Shown: in pieces, positions 1 through 12,400 of the stretch
How positions within the stretch are numbered: the stretch's first letter is position 1
Layout: each line of letters begins with the position of its first letter
Assembly: GCF_021018895.1 (NCBI RefSeq)
Contig: NC_079384.1
Location: forward strand, 18,157,640 to 18,221,639
DNA from: Seriola aureovittata
Taxonomy: Eukaryota > Chordata > Actinopteri > Carangiformes > Carangidae
Reading direction: 5' to 3'
DNA length: 64,000 nt
Translations under genes and position numbers: made by a program
The notes under the pieces: model-generated
Seen by the model: the letters and a program-made list of their open reading frames with translations, nothing else
The model's database searches: none
What the model was told of the DNA's origin: nothing

Positions 1-138
1 ATGCAGGAAAGGAAGCTTAAATCTGTGTGTTTTTCTCTAATTCCATTTACTAAAAACATTCGTAATCCTGCCGTTGGTGTTTTTTGACTCCTGTCATTGG
101 CATTCATGGGCTGTGATGTTGTGATGGCAGCAGCTCAG

Positions 139-3100
139 CGAGAGAGTGAAGGCAGTCATTTGTCCGGACCAGGAGTCTGAGTGTCCGGATGACACTACTT
201 GCTGCCAGCTTCCTGACGGCTCCTGGGGCTGCTGTCCATTAGCCAAGGTGATATAAATGCTCACCCTCCCACAAATCCACACACATACCCAAAAACAATC
301 ACCTAAAACCAGAGGCTCAACACAAACCCCAAGCACTTCACACCAAGAAACACATTACACAGTCCACTAGTCAGCTTCTGATGCCGCTTGTGTGACTCCT
401 CTGTAAAAACACTCTGGTAGATAAACTGTCATTTTGAAGATCTTGTTATTTAAGACTCTAGTTCTCTGGTTATGAGCACTTCATGGGAATTAGAAAATGA
501 ACAGCTTGTTTATTTTTAATTAGAATATACTTCTTGTTTCAGAAACTGATCAATAAATTAGCCGCAACAGTAATGGAAATAATGTTTTCATACGTAAATG
601 AATTCCAATTGTTTCTTTGTTTTTGAGCGTCATCAAAACTTAACACTTCCTGATATTTTTCAAATCAAAAGTCTACCAACAAATGGAAGACTGCAAAATT
701 TTTATTGTGAAAATTCTGGAGAAAGTGTTGAGTTTCATTCATGGCAGCTTCACATCTTTGGTGATTCTTGCTGTACCGATGAATTAGCGATGTGGAAATG
801 TACATTATAAAGAATTTAACAACACAATAGCTAAACATAGAGGAAGATTTAAGTTTTTTTTAACTGGAGAACAGGGTAAATTAGAAATAAAATTAAAGAC
901 CCTGTTTGTACAGAGGTTTTTGATTTGTTCATGTCCAAATTGTACAGTTTATTGATCCTGGTAAACTAAAATCCATATATTTATAAATGTTATGTTTATA
1001 TGGTGATTTTATTTTTATAAGAAAGCAGTTATGGTTGGCTTGTCATACATTTATAATCCTTTCCCGCTATCAGCATCAGTGCTGCCGATCCCGTCTGCTT
1101 TACTTTGTACTTTTCCATCATCTGCAGGAAACTGTGTCCTCGGCTGAAGGGTGTCTCTGACTGTCAGAATGTATTCTCTTCTCTCTGCAGGCTGTGTGTT
1201 GTGAGGATAAGCGCCACTGTTGCCCTGAGGGAACAAAGTGTGATCTTGTTCACTCAAAGTGTGTCTCTGCCTCTCTGGAGTCCATCCCCATGCTGGAGAA
1301 GCTTCCTGCCAGAAAGAGGAAGAATAATGCAGGTGGGGAATTACTACTATTAAATAAACACCTTCAGACAAGCCATCCAATGGCCAAAGATCAACTTAAA
1401 AACTGTAATGTGAAACAGACATCTTGTAAATGAAGAAAAAAAGTCTCACTGATATTAATCTTTTTCTCCACAGTTATACTGCACTAATAACGAATGAATA
1501 TGTTTTTTTTCAGGTCTTTATGGTTCTACAGCTCCGACTGTCGGTTCAGTGTCGTGTCCTGATGGGAAAAGCAACTGTCCAAATGGTACCTCCTGTTGCC
1601 TGTCACCCAAGGGAGACTACAACTGCTGCTTTTACCCAGATGTATGTATGACTGGTACAAATACACAAGAGCTGAAAGTACTACTCGATTAAGCAGTTAG
1701 TCGGTTGTCAGAAAATGACTCAATACTTTTGATAAGTCGTTATTTCTGAAAGTCAAGCCACATATTTACATGTAATTTGATACTTTGATCATGTGCAGGC
1801 CGTATGCTGCAGCGACCAGATCCACTGTTGCCCCAGCAACACAACATGTGACTTGGAGCTTGAGATCTGCAGGTCTGGTCAGATCCATGTGCCGCTGATG
1901 AAGAAGATTCCTTCTATGCCCAACAACAGTAAGCCACTCACATCCATCTTTTTCTCCACAGTTATACGCAGATGATGCTGCACTAATAACGAATGAATAT
2001 GTTTCTTTTTCAGGTCTTTATGGTTCTCCAGCTCTGACTGTCGGTTCAGTGACGTGTCCTGGTGGGAAAAAGAGCTGTCCAGATGGTACCTCCTGTTGCC
2101 TGTCACCCAGTGGAGACTACAACTGCTGCTTTTACCCAGATGTATGTATGACTCTGGTGCAAATACACAAGAACTGAAAGTACTACTCAATTAAGCAGTT
2201 AGTCGGTTGACAGAAAATTACACAATACTTTTGATAAGTCGTTATTTCTGAAAGTCAAGCCACATATTTACATGTAATTTGATACTTTGATCATGTGCAG
2301 GCCGTATGCTGCAGCGACCATATCCACTGTTGCCCCAGCAACACAACATGTGACTTGGAGCTTGAGATCTGCAGGTCTGGTCAGATCCATGTGCCGCTGA
2401 TGAAGAAGATTCCTTCTATGCCCAACAACAGTAAGCCACTCACATCCATCTTTTTCTCCACAGTTATACGCAGATGATACTGCACTAATAACGAATGAAT
2501 ATGTTTTTCTCAGGTCTTTATGGTTCTACAGCTCCGACTGTCGGTTCAGTGTCGTGTCCTGGTGGGAAAAGCAACTGTCCAAATGGTACCTCCTGTTGCC
2601 TGTCACCCAAGGGAGACTACAACTGCTGCTTTTACCCAGATGTATGTATGACTGGTACAAATACACAAGAGCTGAAAGTACTACTCAATTAAGCAGTTAG
2701 TCGGTTGACAGAAAATTACACAATACTTTTGATAAGTCGTTATTTCTGAAAGTCAAGCCACATATTTACATGTAATTTGATACTTTGATCATGTGCAGGC
2801 CGTATGCTGCAGCGACCATATCCACTGTTGCCCCAGCAACACAACATGTGACTTGGAGCTTGAGATCTGCAGGTCTGGTCAGATCCATGTGCCGCTGATG
2901 AAGAAGATTCCTTCTCTACCCAACGACAGTAAGCATCCATTACTTATCATCTTGTTTAAAGTAGATTTAATAAAATTCTTTTTGTTTTCAAGTTGGAAAA
3001 GAAACAAGTATTGATCATTGATCCCTGTTCTTACCTCACTTTCTGTCAGTTGATTGTCCAGACAAGAAGTCAGCCTGTCCTGATGAAACCACATGCTGCC

Positions 3101-6100
3101 AGATGGCCAACAGCTCCTATGGCTGCTGTCCAATGCCTTATGTGAGTAATTGCCAGTTTATGGTTCTCTGAGAACAAGTTCTTAAGATCTACTAAATTAA
3201 ATGTGTTCATAGTTGTTCCGGATGGACACATTGGAAGGCATCCTTTAATTTGACTAAAGATTAAAAGAACACAGATAAAAAATCTTCTCAAAAACGGCAT
3301 TTGTTGGGTATTATTTTTTAAATTTATTAATTTTATAAATGTATTGATTATTCAATTTATTTATTATTTTAAAAAATAAGTTTAGAAATACAAATAAAGC
3401 ACAAAAATAAGAATAATAACATTAAAACAAACATTAAAAAAAGAAAGAAAAACCGTTCTACATTGATAACATTATCCAATTAACAGTAAACTTAATCCCA
3501 AAAGTTTTGAAAATGAAATTGAACTATGTCATGTTTAAGATATTTTTATGACAACGCTGTCTCCACAGTTCACTCAGTTCTATACCTGAAAATGATCAAA
3601 CTCAAGCATTAAATAATTTAAGCAAATACACATTGCATTAATATGAAAGTTGAACATTAGAAGGAACATTTCCATTTACTTACCAGTCATTAGTGTCAGA
3701 TTCTGAGTTTACCTGTTGGCTCTGCACATGAATAGATTGCTGAAGTGATAGTTCAGAGGAATTCAGCCTCAATACAGAATATACTGACCCTGAATGAGTT
3801 ACTTTCCTCTCTTTGTCAAGGCTGTCTGTTGCTCAGATCACATCCACTGCTGCCCTGAAGGCACAGAGTGTGACCTAATCCACAGCACCTGTGTGTCAGC
3901 CCGGGGAGACGTCACCATGGCCTCCAAGATCCCCGCTGCTGTGACAGAGGTGGTGGCAGCACAGAGCAAAGGTGAGAGTGGAGCAGTTAAAACCAGGAAG
4001 ACACTGAATTGGTCTCCCCCTGACTGATCTCAGAATCAGCAGTTTGAGGGGGATCATGACACCTGGTTAAATGCCTGAATGATGAACGATCTGGCTCACG
4101 GACAATCAGTCAGCCATATATATGGAAGCATACTTCCTTAAATGGTGTTAAGAACTCTCCTGAGTACTGTATGACAAAGTCCTCTGGGTTTACTGTAGCT
4201 GTGTGGGCTCACAGCTGAGACCGATCAGTACCACAAACATACAGACTCAACTTGACTCGGCTGCTCGCTTCCACCACCTACCACTATTGGACAGCAGACT
4301 TGAAGCTTGTTAGTGGATATTACTCCAGGTTGCTGCTGCTTGTGACTTTCAAGAGTATTGCTGCTGCAGTTCGCAGTTAATTTACAAAACTTTGTGTCAA
4401 TAACTATTTTTCATGTTGATTTAAATACTTCAATCATCTCCAGGTCATTTCTTATTTCTACTGTAAATACTCAGAACGTTCTGAGTATTTACAGTATATA
4501 TATATATATATACACATATACATACACACAGGAATAATAACACCTGAATATCCTAGCACCACTGTCGTCTTGACTGAGACTGTTCTGTGATTCAAAACTG
4601 ACCTTTACTTTCTGTTCAGAATTGCACCAAGAAACAACTTCTTTTTTTTTCTTTTTTTTTTGTGAGTGTTGTTAGGGACACAGACATCTTAACTTTATTT
4701 GGAATTGTTCATTAACAAAACCAACTGATGATTCCATGTTGACGTTCACTGTGAGCTTAGCATCGTGGCGATCATCGATCGACCCAAAGATATTCAGTTT
4801 ACAATGATATGAATCAGAGAAAAGAAGCAAATCATAGAACCCTGAACAGTTGAATGTTTGACATTTTTGTTTTTTAATGATTTAGGTATATTATCAAAGA
4901 TTGGTCTCTGTTAGTTCAGTTTCACCACAAAATCTCTAATGAAATTGTATTTAAATGAGAGAAGTTTGGTTATGTTGACACTGATAAAAGTTTGTGTTTA
5001 TCTTTCAGTCGGTGCTGTTCCGTGTAATGACTCTGTGGCCTGCGCTGACGGAAGCACCTGCTGTAAATCGCTAGAGGGAGAATGGGTCTGTTGTCCTTTA
5101 CCGAAGGTATCAAGGCTCACAGTGTTTGACTCTGCAGAGCTGCACAGGGGTGCTCAACACATGTCCTGACTCTTTAGACTATAATTCATCTGTTGTCTGC
5201 AGAGCTTTGTCCTTTAGCTGTCAGTGATGCTGAAAAATCACCAGAGAGAAAAAGAAGCAGAAAATGATGAAAATAACACTTTGCCAACTGTTAAACATGG
5301 TTGTGTAAATACCCTGCCTTGGGCACACAGGAAATGCTGCACAAATACAGGAAAAATGGTTTCCACTAAATATCAGCCATTTCTGGATGCAGATTTCCTG
5401 GTTGGTTGGTTGGTTGGTTGGCTGACATCTACAACAAGAATGATGATCCAAAGCAAACCTCAAAATCCCCTGTGAACCACTTCAAGAAACACGGGCTGAA
5501 GCTTTTTGAACACCCCGCCCTCTCCTGACCTGAACATTTGAAAATCTGTGGGTAGATCTGAAATCTGCTGTGCGAGCAGGACATACTAAAATATCTCAGA
5601 ACCTGAAAAGATCTGCAGGAAGAGGCTGAAAATTCAAAAACAGAAAGTCTCTAGAGTGTTTGCAAGCAGTGATATCTGACTACTGATTTAGTGGGGAGGC
5701 TAAACCTGTGCACAGTTACTGGTAGCTTTTCAAAATGAACAGTAACAGTACATCAACATTTAAGGAAAGGCTCATTTTAATGTCTGTTTGCTGCAGGAGT
5801 TGTATTTCACAGAATGTAATGCTGATGATTGTAGATCCTTACTCCAGCCTGTTTGCTTCACCTTCCCTGAAGGCTGTGTGCTGTGAGGACCACCTGCACT
5901 GCTGTCCCCATGGCACCGTTTGTAACCTGGCAGCGTCCACGTGTGACGATCCCGCGGGCAGCGCTGTAACGCCCTGGCTCAGCAAAGTGCCCGTCTTCCC
6001 CTTGCTGACCGACAACAGCAAGTGCGACAGATCCACGTCGTGCCCTGGAAAATCCACCTGCTGCAAGACGGCAAGTGGAGACTGGGCCTGCTGTCCTCTG

Positions 6101-9100
6101 CCTCAGGTGATATATAAGGACAGAGTGAGGACAGTGTTGAGGTCAAACCACACAGACACAGAGGCATTTAAAATCTTTCTTACACTGAAAATATGCATAA
6201 CATAACATAACTTTTGGCAGTTTATTAGGAACACCTGGCTAAAACTAAAGCATTCCTGCAATAAATCCTCCGTCATGACATTTATAATGTTCAGAGAGAT
6301 GTTGATTCATCTGTATGATCATTTTGGCTTCAGTTTCACTATGAGCTCTCTGGTTTCACTATAATCATATAGAGCGACAGTGAGTGGGGGGGGGGATAAA
6401 TGAATCCGTAAACAGTTCAGTTTCCTGTAAGTCCAGTATATTTCTGAAATTAGTCCCAGTAACTGACAAATATGGAAAAAGTTAAAAATGCATGATTTAT
6501 CAATTGTTTGCAAATGGCCACTCATTTACAGTGTATAGATTTTGTAATTGTGAAAAGATTCTTGTAGTTAACATTTTCATCGAAACAAATCAACATGATG
6601 ATAAATGTGCAACTTAAACCATCATACAACTGCTACAGTAATAAAACTAAAGTTTAAGCCTAAACAAAAAAAAATGCAAATACATTCTACAATATTATAA
6701 TAAATGGAAATTAGACAAAAAAACAAATTTTCCTCTTTTTAAAAGTAATAAAGTAAGTAAATCTTATTTTTATAGTTTAGTTTTACTTTGTTTTTATTTT
6801 ATTTTGTTCTATTTATTTGTTTTTATTTACATGTTTGCTCTTTTTATGTATTTGTACTCTGTGCTCTCACATTTGTTCATTTTCTGATTTTTTGTCTTCT
6901 CATGTCTGTAAAGCAGTTTGTGAACTTATTTTGCTACATACATTTTTATTTTATTTTATTTTATAGCTCTTTTAACCATTCTTAAAATAAGGTCCCATTT
7001 TAAACCAATACTTTCGAAGCTTTTAGTGCATCCACTTGCATATAAAACAATCATTTTCTTACACTTTTCATTCCGATACTATATAGGAAATAAAATATTA
7101 GTCACATTTTAAAAAGAGCATGAAAACAAAAGGAGATTGTAAATGGTCAATGACCTGCACTTATATAGAGCTTTTTCTAGTCTTAGAGACCACTCAAAGT
7201 GCTTTACAGTACTTGCAACAATCACCCTTTCACTCACATATTGATACACTGATGGAACAGCGATTGGTGTATGAATATGGATCAAACCACCAACCTTCTG
7301 ATTAGTGGACGACCTGCTCTACCTCCTGAGCCACATGACAGTATTCAGGCATTTAACAGGGCCTGGTTTTTCAGCTGCTCAGCTTCATGATGTGTGTGTC
7401 CTCTGTGTCACCGCCAGGCCGTGTGCTGCGACGATCACCAACACTGCTGCCCTCATGGCACAATCTGCAACCTGGAGGCTGAAACTTGTGACGACCCGTC
7501 AGGTTTTTCACCTTCCCTCCCCTGGGTGGAGAAAGTCTCCGCTCTGACCTCTGAGGTTCAGGATGAGAAATGCGACAAGGAGACCATGTGTCCGGGGGGC
7601 ACCACCTGCTGTAAGAAGAACTCTGGACAGTGGGCCTGCTGCCCCTTACCTAAGGTCAGTTTCTTCTTCTTCACAGTCAAAGGGCTTGTTCAGTGTGTGT
7701 GTGTGTGTGAGTGACTGTTGGTCATATGACTGGTGTATTTTGAATCACAGATTGCAGAGGATGTGTTTGTTTGGTGTGTGTTTGGTCCAGTCATGAAGAG
7801 GGAGCAGTTATTTCAGACGTCCATGGAAAAAAGTGGATGTTAGATGAGTTACAGATACAGATTTTTTTTTTTTTTTAAACAAAAATACTCTTTAATTCCT
7901 CTTTCTTCGTCGAATACTGAACGGATTATCTTTTGGTTCTTGACTGTTGGTCAGACAAAACAAGACATTTGAAGATGTCACTTTGAATTCTGAAACACTG
8001 GGAGAGACATTTCTCACAGGTTTCTGATGTTTGACCAAATAATCAAGAAAATAATTTGTAGATTGATAATGAAAAGACGTTACAATATGATCATGCATTA
8101 AATCAAAGAATAACACAGTGCACATCTTAATGATGAGAACAGCTGTGTTTTTTGGATAAAAGGAGAGCAGGAAGATTTCAGTGCTGCATTGCATTCTTTG
8201 ACTTGTATGTCATCTGTTGGAAGTCTTGTTGCGTAAAATATATAACATGTGTGGGACAGAGATCTGGCATTTACAGTCTGTGTTAAAGAGCCATTCAATC
8301 TTCTTCTCTCCAGGCTGTGTGCTGCAACGATCAAAAGCACTGCTGCCCCAAAGGCTACAAGTGTAACGTCGCTGAGCAGACCTGCGACAAGCCCGGACAC
8401 CTGAGCGTGCCCTGGTTGCTGAAGATCCCGGCCCTGCAGAAGCAGCCCGTTTCCGGCCCAGCTCTGCCGCCAGGAACATGTGTGACGCCAAGACCAGCTG
8501 CCCCAAGGACACAACCTGCTGCTTCATGGACAGGACCCACAAATGGGGCTGCTGCCCTCTGCCAAAGGTAAGTGAGGTGATCTCTATTAGTTTTCCACCA
8601 GTGTGAGGTTGTGAAATAACCACAGAGTTATCGTTGCTGTTCTCCAGGCCGTCTGTTGTAAAGATGGAAACCACTGCTGCCCCAGCGGCCACACCTGTGA
8701 GCCTCACCGGTCCTCCTGCTCAAAGGGCCCCCGTGTCATTCCCTGGTTCACCAAAGTGAGCGCTCTGACTGAGCCAGGGTCTGTGTCGGACGTTAAATGT
8801 GACGACAAAAGCAGCTGCGCCTCAGGAACGACCTGCTGTAAACTGCCGACGGGAGAGTGGGGCTGCTGCCCGCTGGTCAAGGTCTGTACATCACTGATTC
8901 ACATTTATGTTAGTTTGAGGAAAGATTGTCAATTTGAGCCTCAGTGATGAAACTGTTGGGTCTTTTAAAATTAAGTGTCTGAAGATAAGATTCAAGAAAG
9001 TTCTGTTCTTTTAATTCCTTGAAAACGGCCATATATTTTTATATTTTCTTAAGAATAAGTTGACTAAAGACTATTTTATATAAAATAAATATCAGTAACC

Positions 9101-11800
9101 AAATTGTTTCACAACATGGTTTTTCAGGGGAATGAAAGTTAGATATTATTTATCATAAAATTAGCATAAAGTTTTACTTTTCAATAACTAAAAACACTCA
9201 AAACAAGTGTTTTTTTGTTAAAACCCAACTTGAAAATTAACATCACCTTGTTTTATATATAATCTAAAATCAAACTGACGAACTGGATCGGATCCTAACT
9301 TTTAATTATCAAACTAATACTTATCATGCAGAGTTTAGTCTGTGTCATACACATACAATCGCTCAGACCACATGGATGTACATGACACAAAATATACTGT
9401 TGTCAAGAAAAAAACAAAATTATTATATTATATATTATATTGTAAACAAACAACTTTCTGTTCTCCCACAATCTCTAGAAATCAAATCAACAAAAAAAGA
9501 TTGTTTTCTAAAACACAATTCAAGTTCTTCATAGTCAACAAACCAGAGGAAAAAATAGTCTTTAGAGTCTGTAAATCATCATATAATGAGCAATAAAATA
9601 TAAAATGAATCTCATAAATCACAAAAGAAACAAAGCCTTTCCTCTTCAGGGACACCATTAAATCTGTCTGTTTCTACAGCTGATGGTAATGATGTAGCTG
9701 AATGTAGATATGGACACACACAACTTTGACTTGTGGTTGACTTTTGCTTTGTGTAAAAATATTTTTAATGTGACAATAAGTTGTTTTCCATCCACTAACC
9801 TGAGTGGAAATACTGAAAATTCATTAAAAAAAACCTAATTGTAGTCTTGAAATGCAGGTGTAAAACACTTGAGTCACACCACTGTTACTTTGTTTATTAT
9901 TATAATTATTATTGTTATTATCATTACATGAAACGGATTCTTCTTCTCTCTCCTCTTCAGGCGGTTTGCTGTGCGGACCACGAGCACTGCTGTCCTCAGG
10001 GCTACACCTGCAACATGCAAACGGGAACATGTGAGAAGAAGAAGGACGCGCTGGTCCACACCCTCCCTCAGAGCAAAGTGGTACGGTCCGAGCCGAGAGA
10101 CACGGGGGACGACACGGACGTACCATGCGACAGAACGGGGGAGTTTCGCTGCCCCAAACAAGAAACATGTTGCAAGATGTCCGCCACGGAGTGGGCCTGC
10201 TGCCCCTCGCCCAGGGTACGTTCACAATCCAAACTCACACCGACACTTCACACTTTGTTGTAGGGGAATTGGTTTTGTAAGAATTACTGTGATGTAATTT
10301 GAAATGTCTCTTCTGGTTTGGTCCTGTTGAACGTGGAGAATGTGACAAGTGAACATTATGTCACATGACCCAAAGAAACTGAAGCCACTTCCTGTTTTCT
10401 GCCTTGTTGAACAAGCAGTTTCCCGCTGTTGTCACATGTACTGTTTTATTTTGTTCCACTACTCTTTCGTGTGTCAGAGAGCGACGTGTTCCTCACGCGT
10501 CTGCAGGACACTCAGATATGATTTAACTTGACTGTGAAATGAATATTAGATAGATTATACATTAGAAAATCAGCTGACAGAGTCACTACGGACAAGTTAC
10601 ACAGGAATCTGATCTGGATAATGTCACATTAAATCTCTTGTTTACAAATATCACTGATGCAAACAAAGCTTGTGACTGTGTATAAAAACATCCAGGAATC
10701 GATCAGTGTTTCTTACATTAGTAGATTATTCAATTATCAAAACAGATTGATCAGCTGATTAATCTTTTTTAGCCATTTTTTTAAGCGTAACATACACAAT
10801 ATTTGGATTTTGTGCTGTTAGACAAAATGAGACATTTGAACCATATTAACACCTATTTACTTTAATTTTATAAACAGAATGATTATTGAAAAAATAATCG
10901 TCAGATTAAACGACAATACTTTGTAGCAGCTGTAGTGCATTTGAATTTAACCGTTTTAACTACCTGCAATGATCAGAGCTTTAAACATGTAAATGAGAAA
11001 TCTGGTTTTCTTAGACACGCAACCGTCTTCTAATCAGCTTTTTACAGGTGATCAGTGACAAAGACTTTAGACAGGGGAATTATCACCGTGACAACAGAGC
11101 GGCACAGTTAAAGGAAAGATCATCACACACTATAGCAATTTAAAAACAATCAAAACCAAAGTCTGACTAAAAGGGAAAGTAAGACAATGTAGTTTCATGA
11201 CATTGTTTTCACTGCTGAACATTTGACAAATTCAGGAGAGCTGTGCTTTAACTGCACCTTCAGTCTAAATGTGTATCCAACACACACTTTAAAATGTCAG
11301 AAAGCCAAGTCTAGAATAACTAACACACTGATTACTGATGTGTGTGTTTTTTAAATTTGGTGGTGGACATGTCGTTTTCTTGACCATTAGGATCACAGGT
11401 TGTATCTTAAAGCTGGTCAGCAACAGTTTTGAATTGACAGGACATTGATTATTTATCTGTTCATGTAGTCTTACACTTAGTAAAACACACCATGCAACTA
11501 ATGTGACTGAAACCTGCAGCTTAGGAAAGCACCATCTGACTGGAAGCTGTGAGGTTTAAAAAAATATTAACACCTGCAGTTTCAGCTGATTCTTCAGTTT
11601 AAGAATCGAAATCTGCAGCGTCTCAGTAAAACAAATATTTTTTGTTTTGACAGGCAACCTGCTGCTCCGACTCAAAGCACTGCTGCCCTGTGGGATACTC
11701 CTGTGACCAGAAGTCTGGAGGCTGCACTCTGAAAACCCAGCTGACCTGGGACACTTTGCTCGCGGACAGAAAGAGAGACTTGGTCCCACGTGGACTCTAA
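139..11800 (+). CDS. grna: progranulin (granulin precursor), 5'-truncated by window
   Basis: Secreted, lysosome-targeted cysteine-rich precursor processed into granulin peptides. Exons read by frame and splice sites: about 139-247, 1191-1332, 1514-1641, 1799-1928, 2014-2141, 2301-2430, 2514-2641, 2799-2928, 3050-3141, 3821-3971, 5009-5106, 5873-6106, 7418-7654, 8314-8567, 8648-8881, 9961-10215, 11654-11800 (TAA). They form eleven complete granulin modules with the family pattern C..C..CC..CC..CC.D..HCCP..C..C; each is split by a phase-0 intron just before the AVCC motif. The signal peptide and first exons lie upstream of the window. The start of the first exon is uncertain because several AG dinucleotides are possible. 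From the 5873 exon on, the C-half of one module and the N-half of the next share an exon; before that each half has its own exon. Exon 8314-8567 carries a frameshift, described separately. The long array fits the teleost grna type rather than short fish granulins. Confidence 0.93.
248..1190 (+). other. grna intron, no other gene seen
   Basis: AT-rich intron between the two halves of the first visible granulin module. Short open frames occur, but none shows codon bias or a family motif. Confidence 0.7.
1458..2935 (+). repeat. tandem triplication of a 500-bp granulin-module unit
   Basis: Three head-to-tail copies of a two-exon unit lie inside grna. N-half exons start at 1514, 2014 and 2514, exactly 500 bp apart; C-half exons start at 1799, 2301 and 2799. 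Exons and introns are nearly identical between copies. Visible differences include CAG (Gln) in copy 1 against CAT (His) in copies 2 and 3 after CCSD, a CPGGKKSCPDG variant in copy 2 against CPDGKSNCPNG or CPGGKSNCPNG in copies 1 and 3, and a 2-nt insertion in the copy 2 intron after GTATGTATGACT. All three copies keep reading frame and splice sites, so the protein gains full granulin modules. Similarity begins in the intron near 1458 and is lost soon after 2935. Confidence 0.93.
4459..4496. repeat. 38-bp perfect palindrome
   Basis: The sequence around the centre AACGTT (4475-4480) is its own reverse complement from 4459 to 4496 with no mismatch. A short TA run follows directly. It lies in the grna intron 3972-5008 and could form a cruciform. 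No function is evident. Confidence 0.9.
7134..7340. repeat. interspersed teleost repeat (SINE-like remnant)
   Basis: The segment contains the phrases TTATATAGAGCTTTTTCTAG, GACCACTCAAAGTGCTTTACA, GGATCAAACCACCAACCTTC and GTGGACGACCTGCTCTACC. I recognise these as parts of a very common fish interspersed repeat. A shorter relative lies at about 51170-51340. It sits in the grna intron 6107-7417. Family assignment is from memory, not from a search. Confidence 0.6.
8314..8567 (+). CDS. grna: grna exon with internal 1-nt frameshift
   Basis: The exon opens in frame with a granulin C-half (AVCCNDQKHCCPKGYKC) and linker, and closes with a clear N-half (CDAKTSCPKDTTCC, then WGCCPLPK) before the donor GTAAGT, but the two halves are in different frames. 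The exon is 254 nt, whereas the sister fused exons (5873-6106, 7418-7654, 8648-8881, 9961-10215) are 234, 237, 234 and 255 nt, all multiples of three. One base appears to be missing near 8449-8453 (CCCGTTTCC). As written, translation would leave the granulin frame, lose the cysteine pattern and stop after the next splice junction. It may be an assembly or sequencing error, or a real null or truncating allele; flanking exons look intact, which favours an error or a recent mutation. Confidence 0.85.
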
Positions 11801-12400
11801 TCCCACTGAGGTGCACTGATCTTCTTCATCTTTCAGTCCATAACATCCATCTGCAGCTCGTGTTGTCTGTGGACAATAAGGGCTTTTTTTCCCAACTTCC
11901 TGTTTGTTTAGTTGGGTGATGGAAGTGTATTTACCACATAAGTATTTGCGATGGTAGGTGTGGAGGATGTTTAGTGCGAGACAGGAAGAAAAAATAAAAG
12001 GGCACGCTGCAGTTATCTCTGGCAATTAAGGGGTTTTAATCAAGTGGAAGCACTTTGGTGGGAGAGTCCTGACTGAAACTTAATGTTGTCATCTCAACAG
12101 TGAGCAGGAGTCTTTCATGTTTTGCACCTGGCACAAAATGTATCATCCTCATGCTCATGTCCTGGAAATCAATAGACTACAATGATACAACCATGAAACA
12201 TAGGCAGGACATACTGCTCAGCTTCACACTGTTAATGTTATTCTATATTTTTCTTATTGTCTACAAACGCTATGAAAAACAGTCCATCTCTGAGTCCTCT
12301 CTGGCCAGCCTGTGGCATTCAGCCTTAAGCCCATTTTTTTCTCACTGAGGATGTAATTGATGAAATTCACTGGAAAATACTGGACCCATAAAATAAAGCT
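11801..12400 (+). other. grna: grna 3' UTR with poly(A) signals
   Basis: Non-coding sequence after the TAA at 11798-11800. Canonical AATAAA hexamers occur at 11993-11998 and 12392-12397; either could end the transcript. The exact cleavage site cannot be fixed from sequence alone. Confidence 0.6.

Noticed and set aside
598..810. 70-residue open frame in the first grna intron
   Set aside because: No family motif, AT-driven composition, no splice context; chance frame.
8098..8707. 138- and 165-residue minus-strand open frames
   Set aside because: Antisense to the grna exons at 8314-8567 and 8648-8707; the sense strand carries the cysteine pattern.
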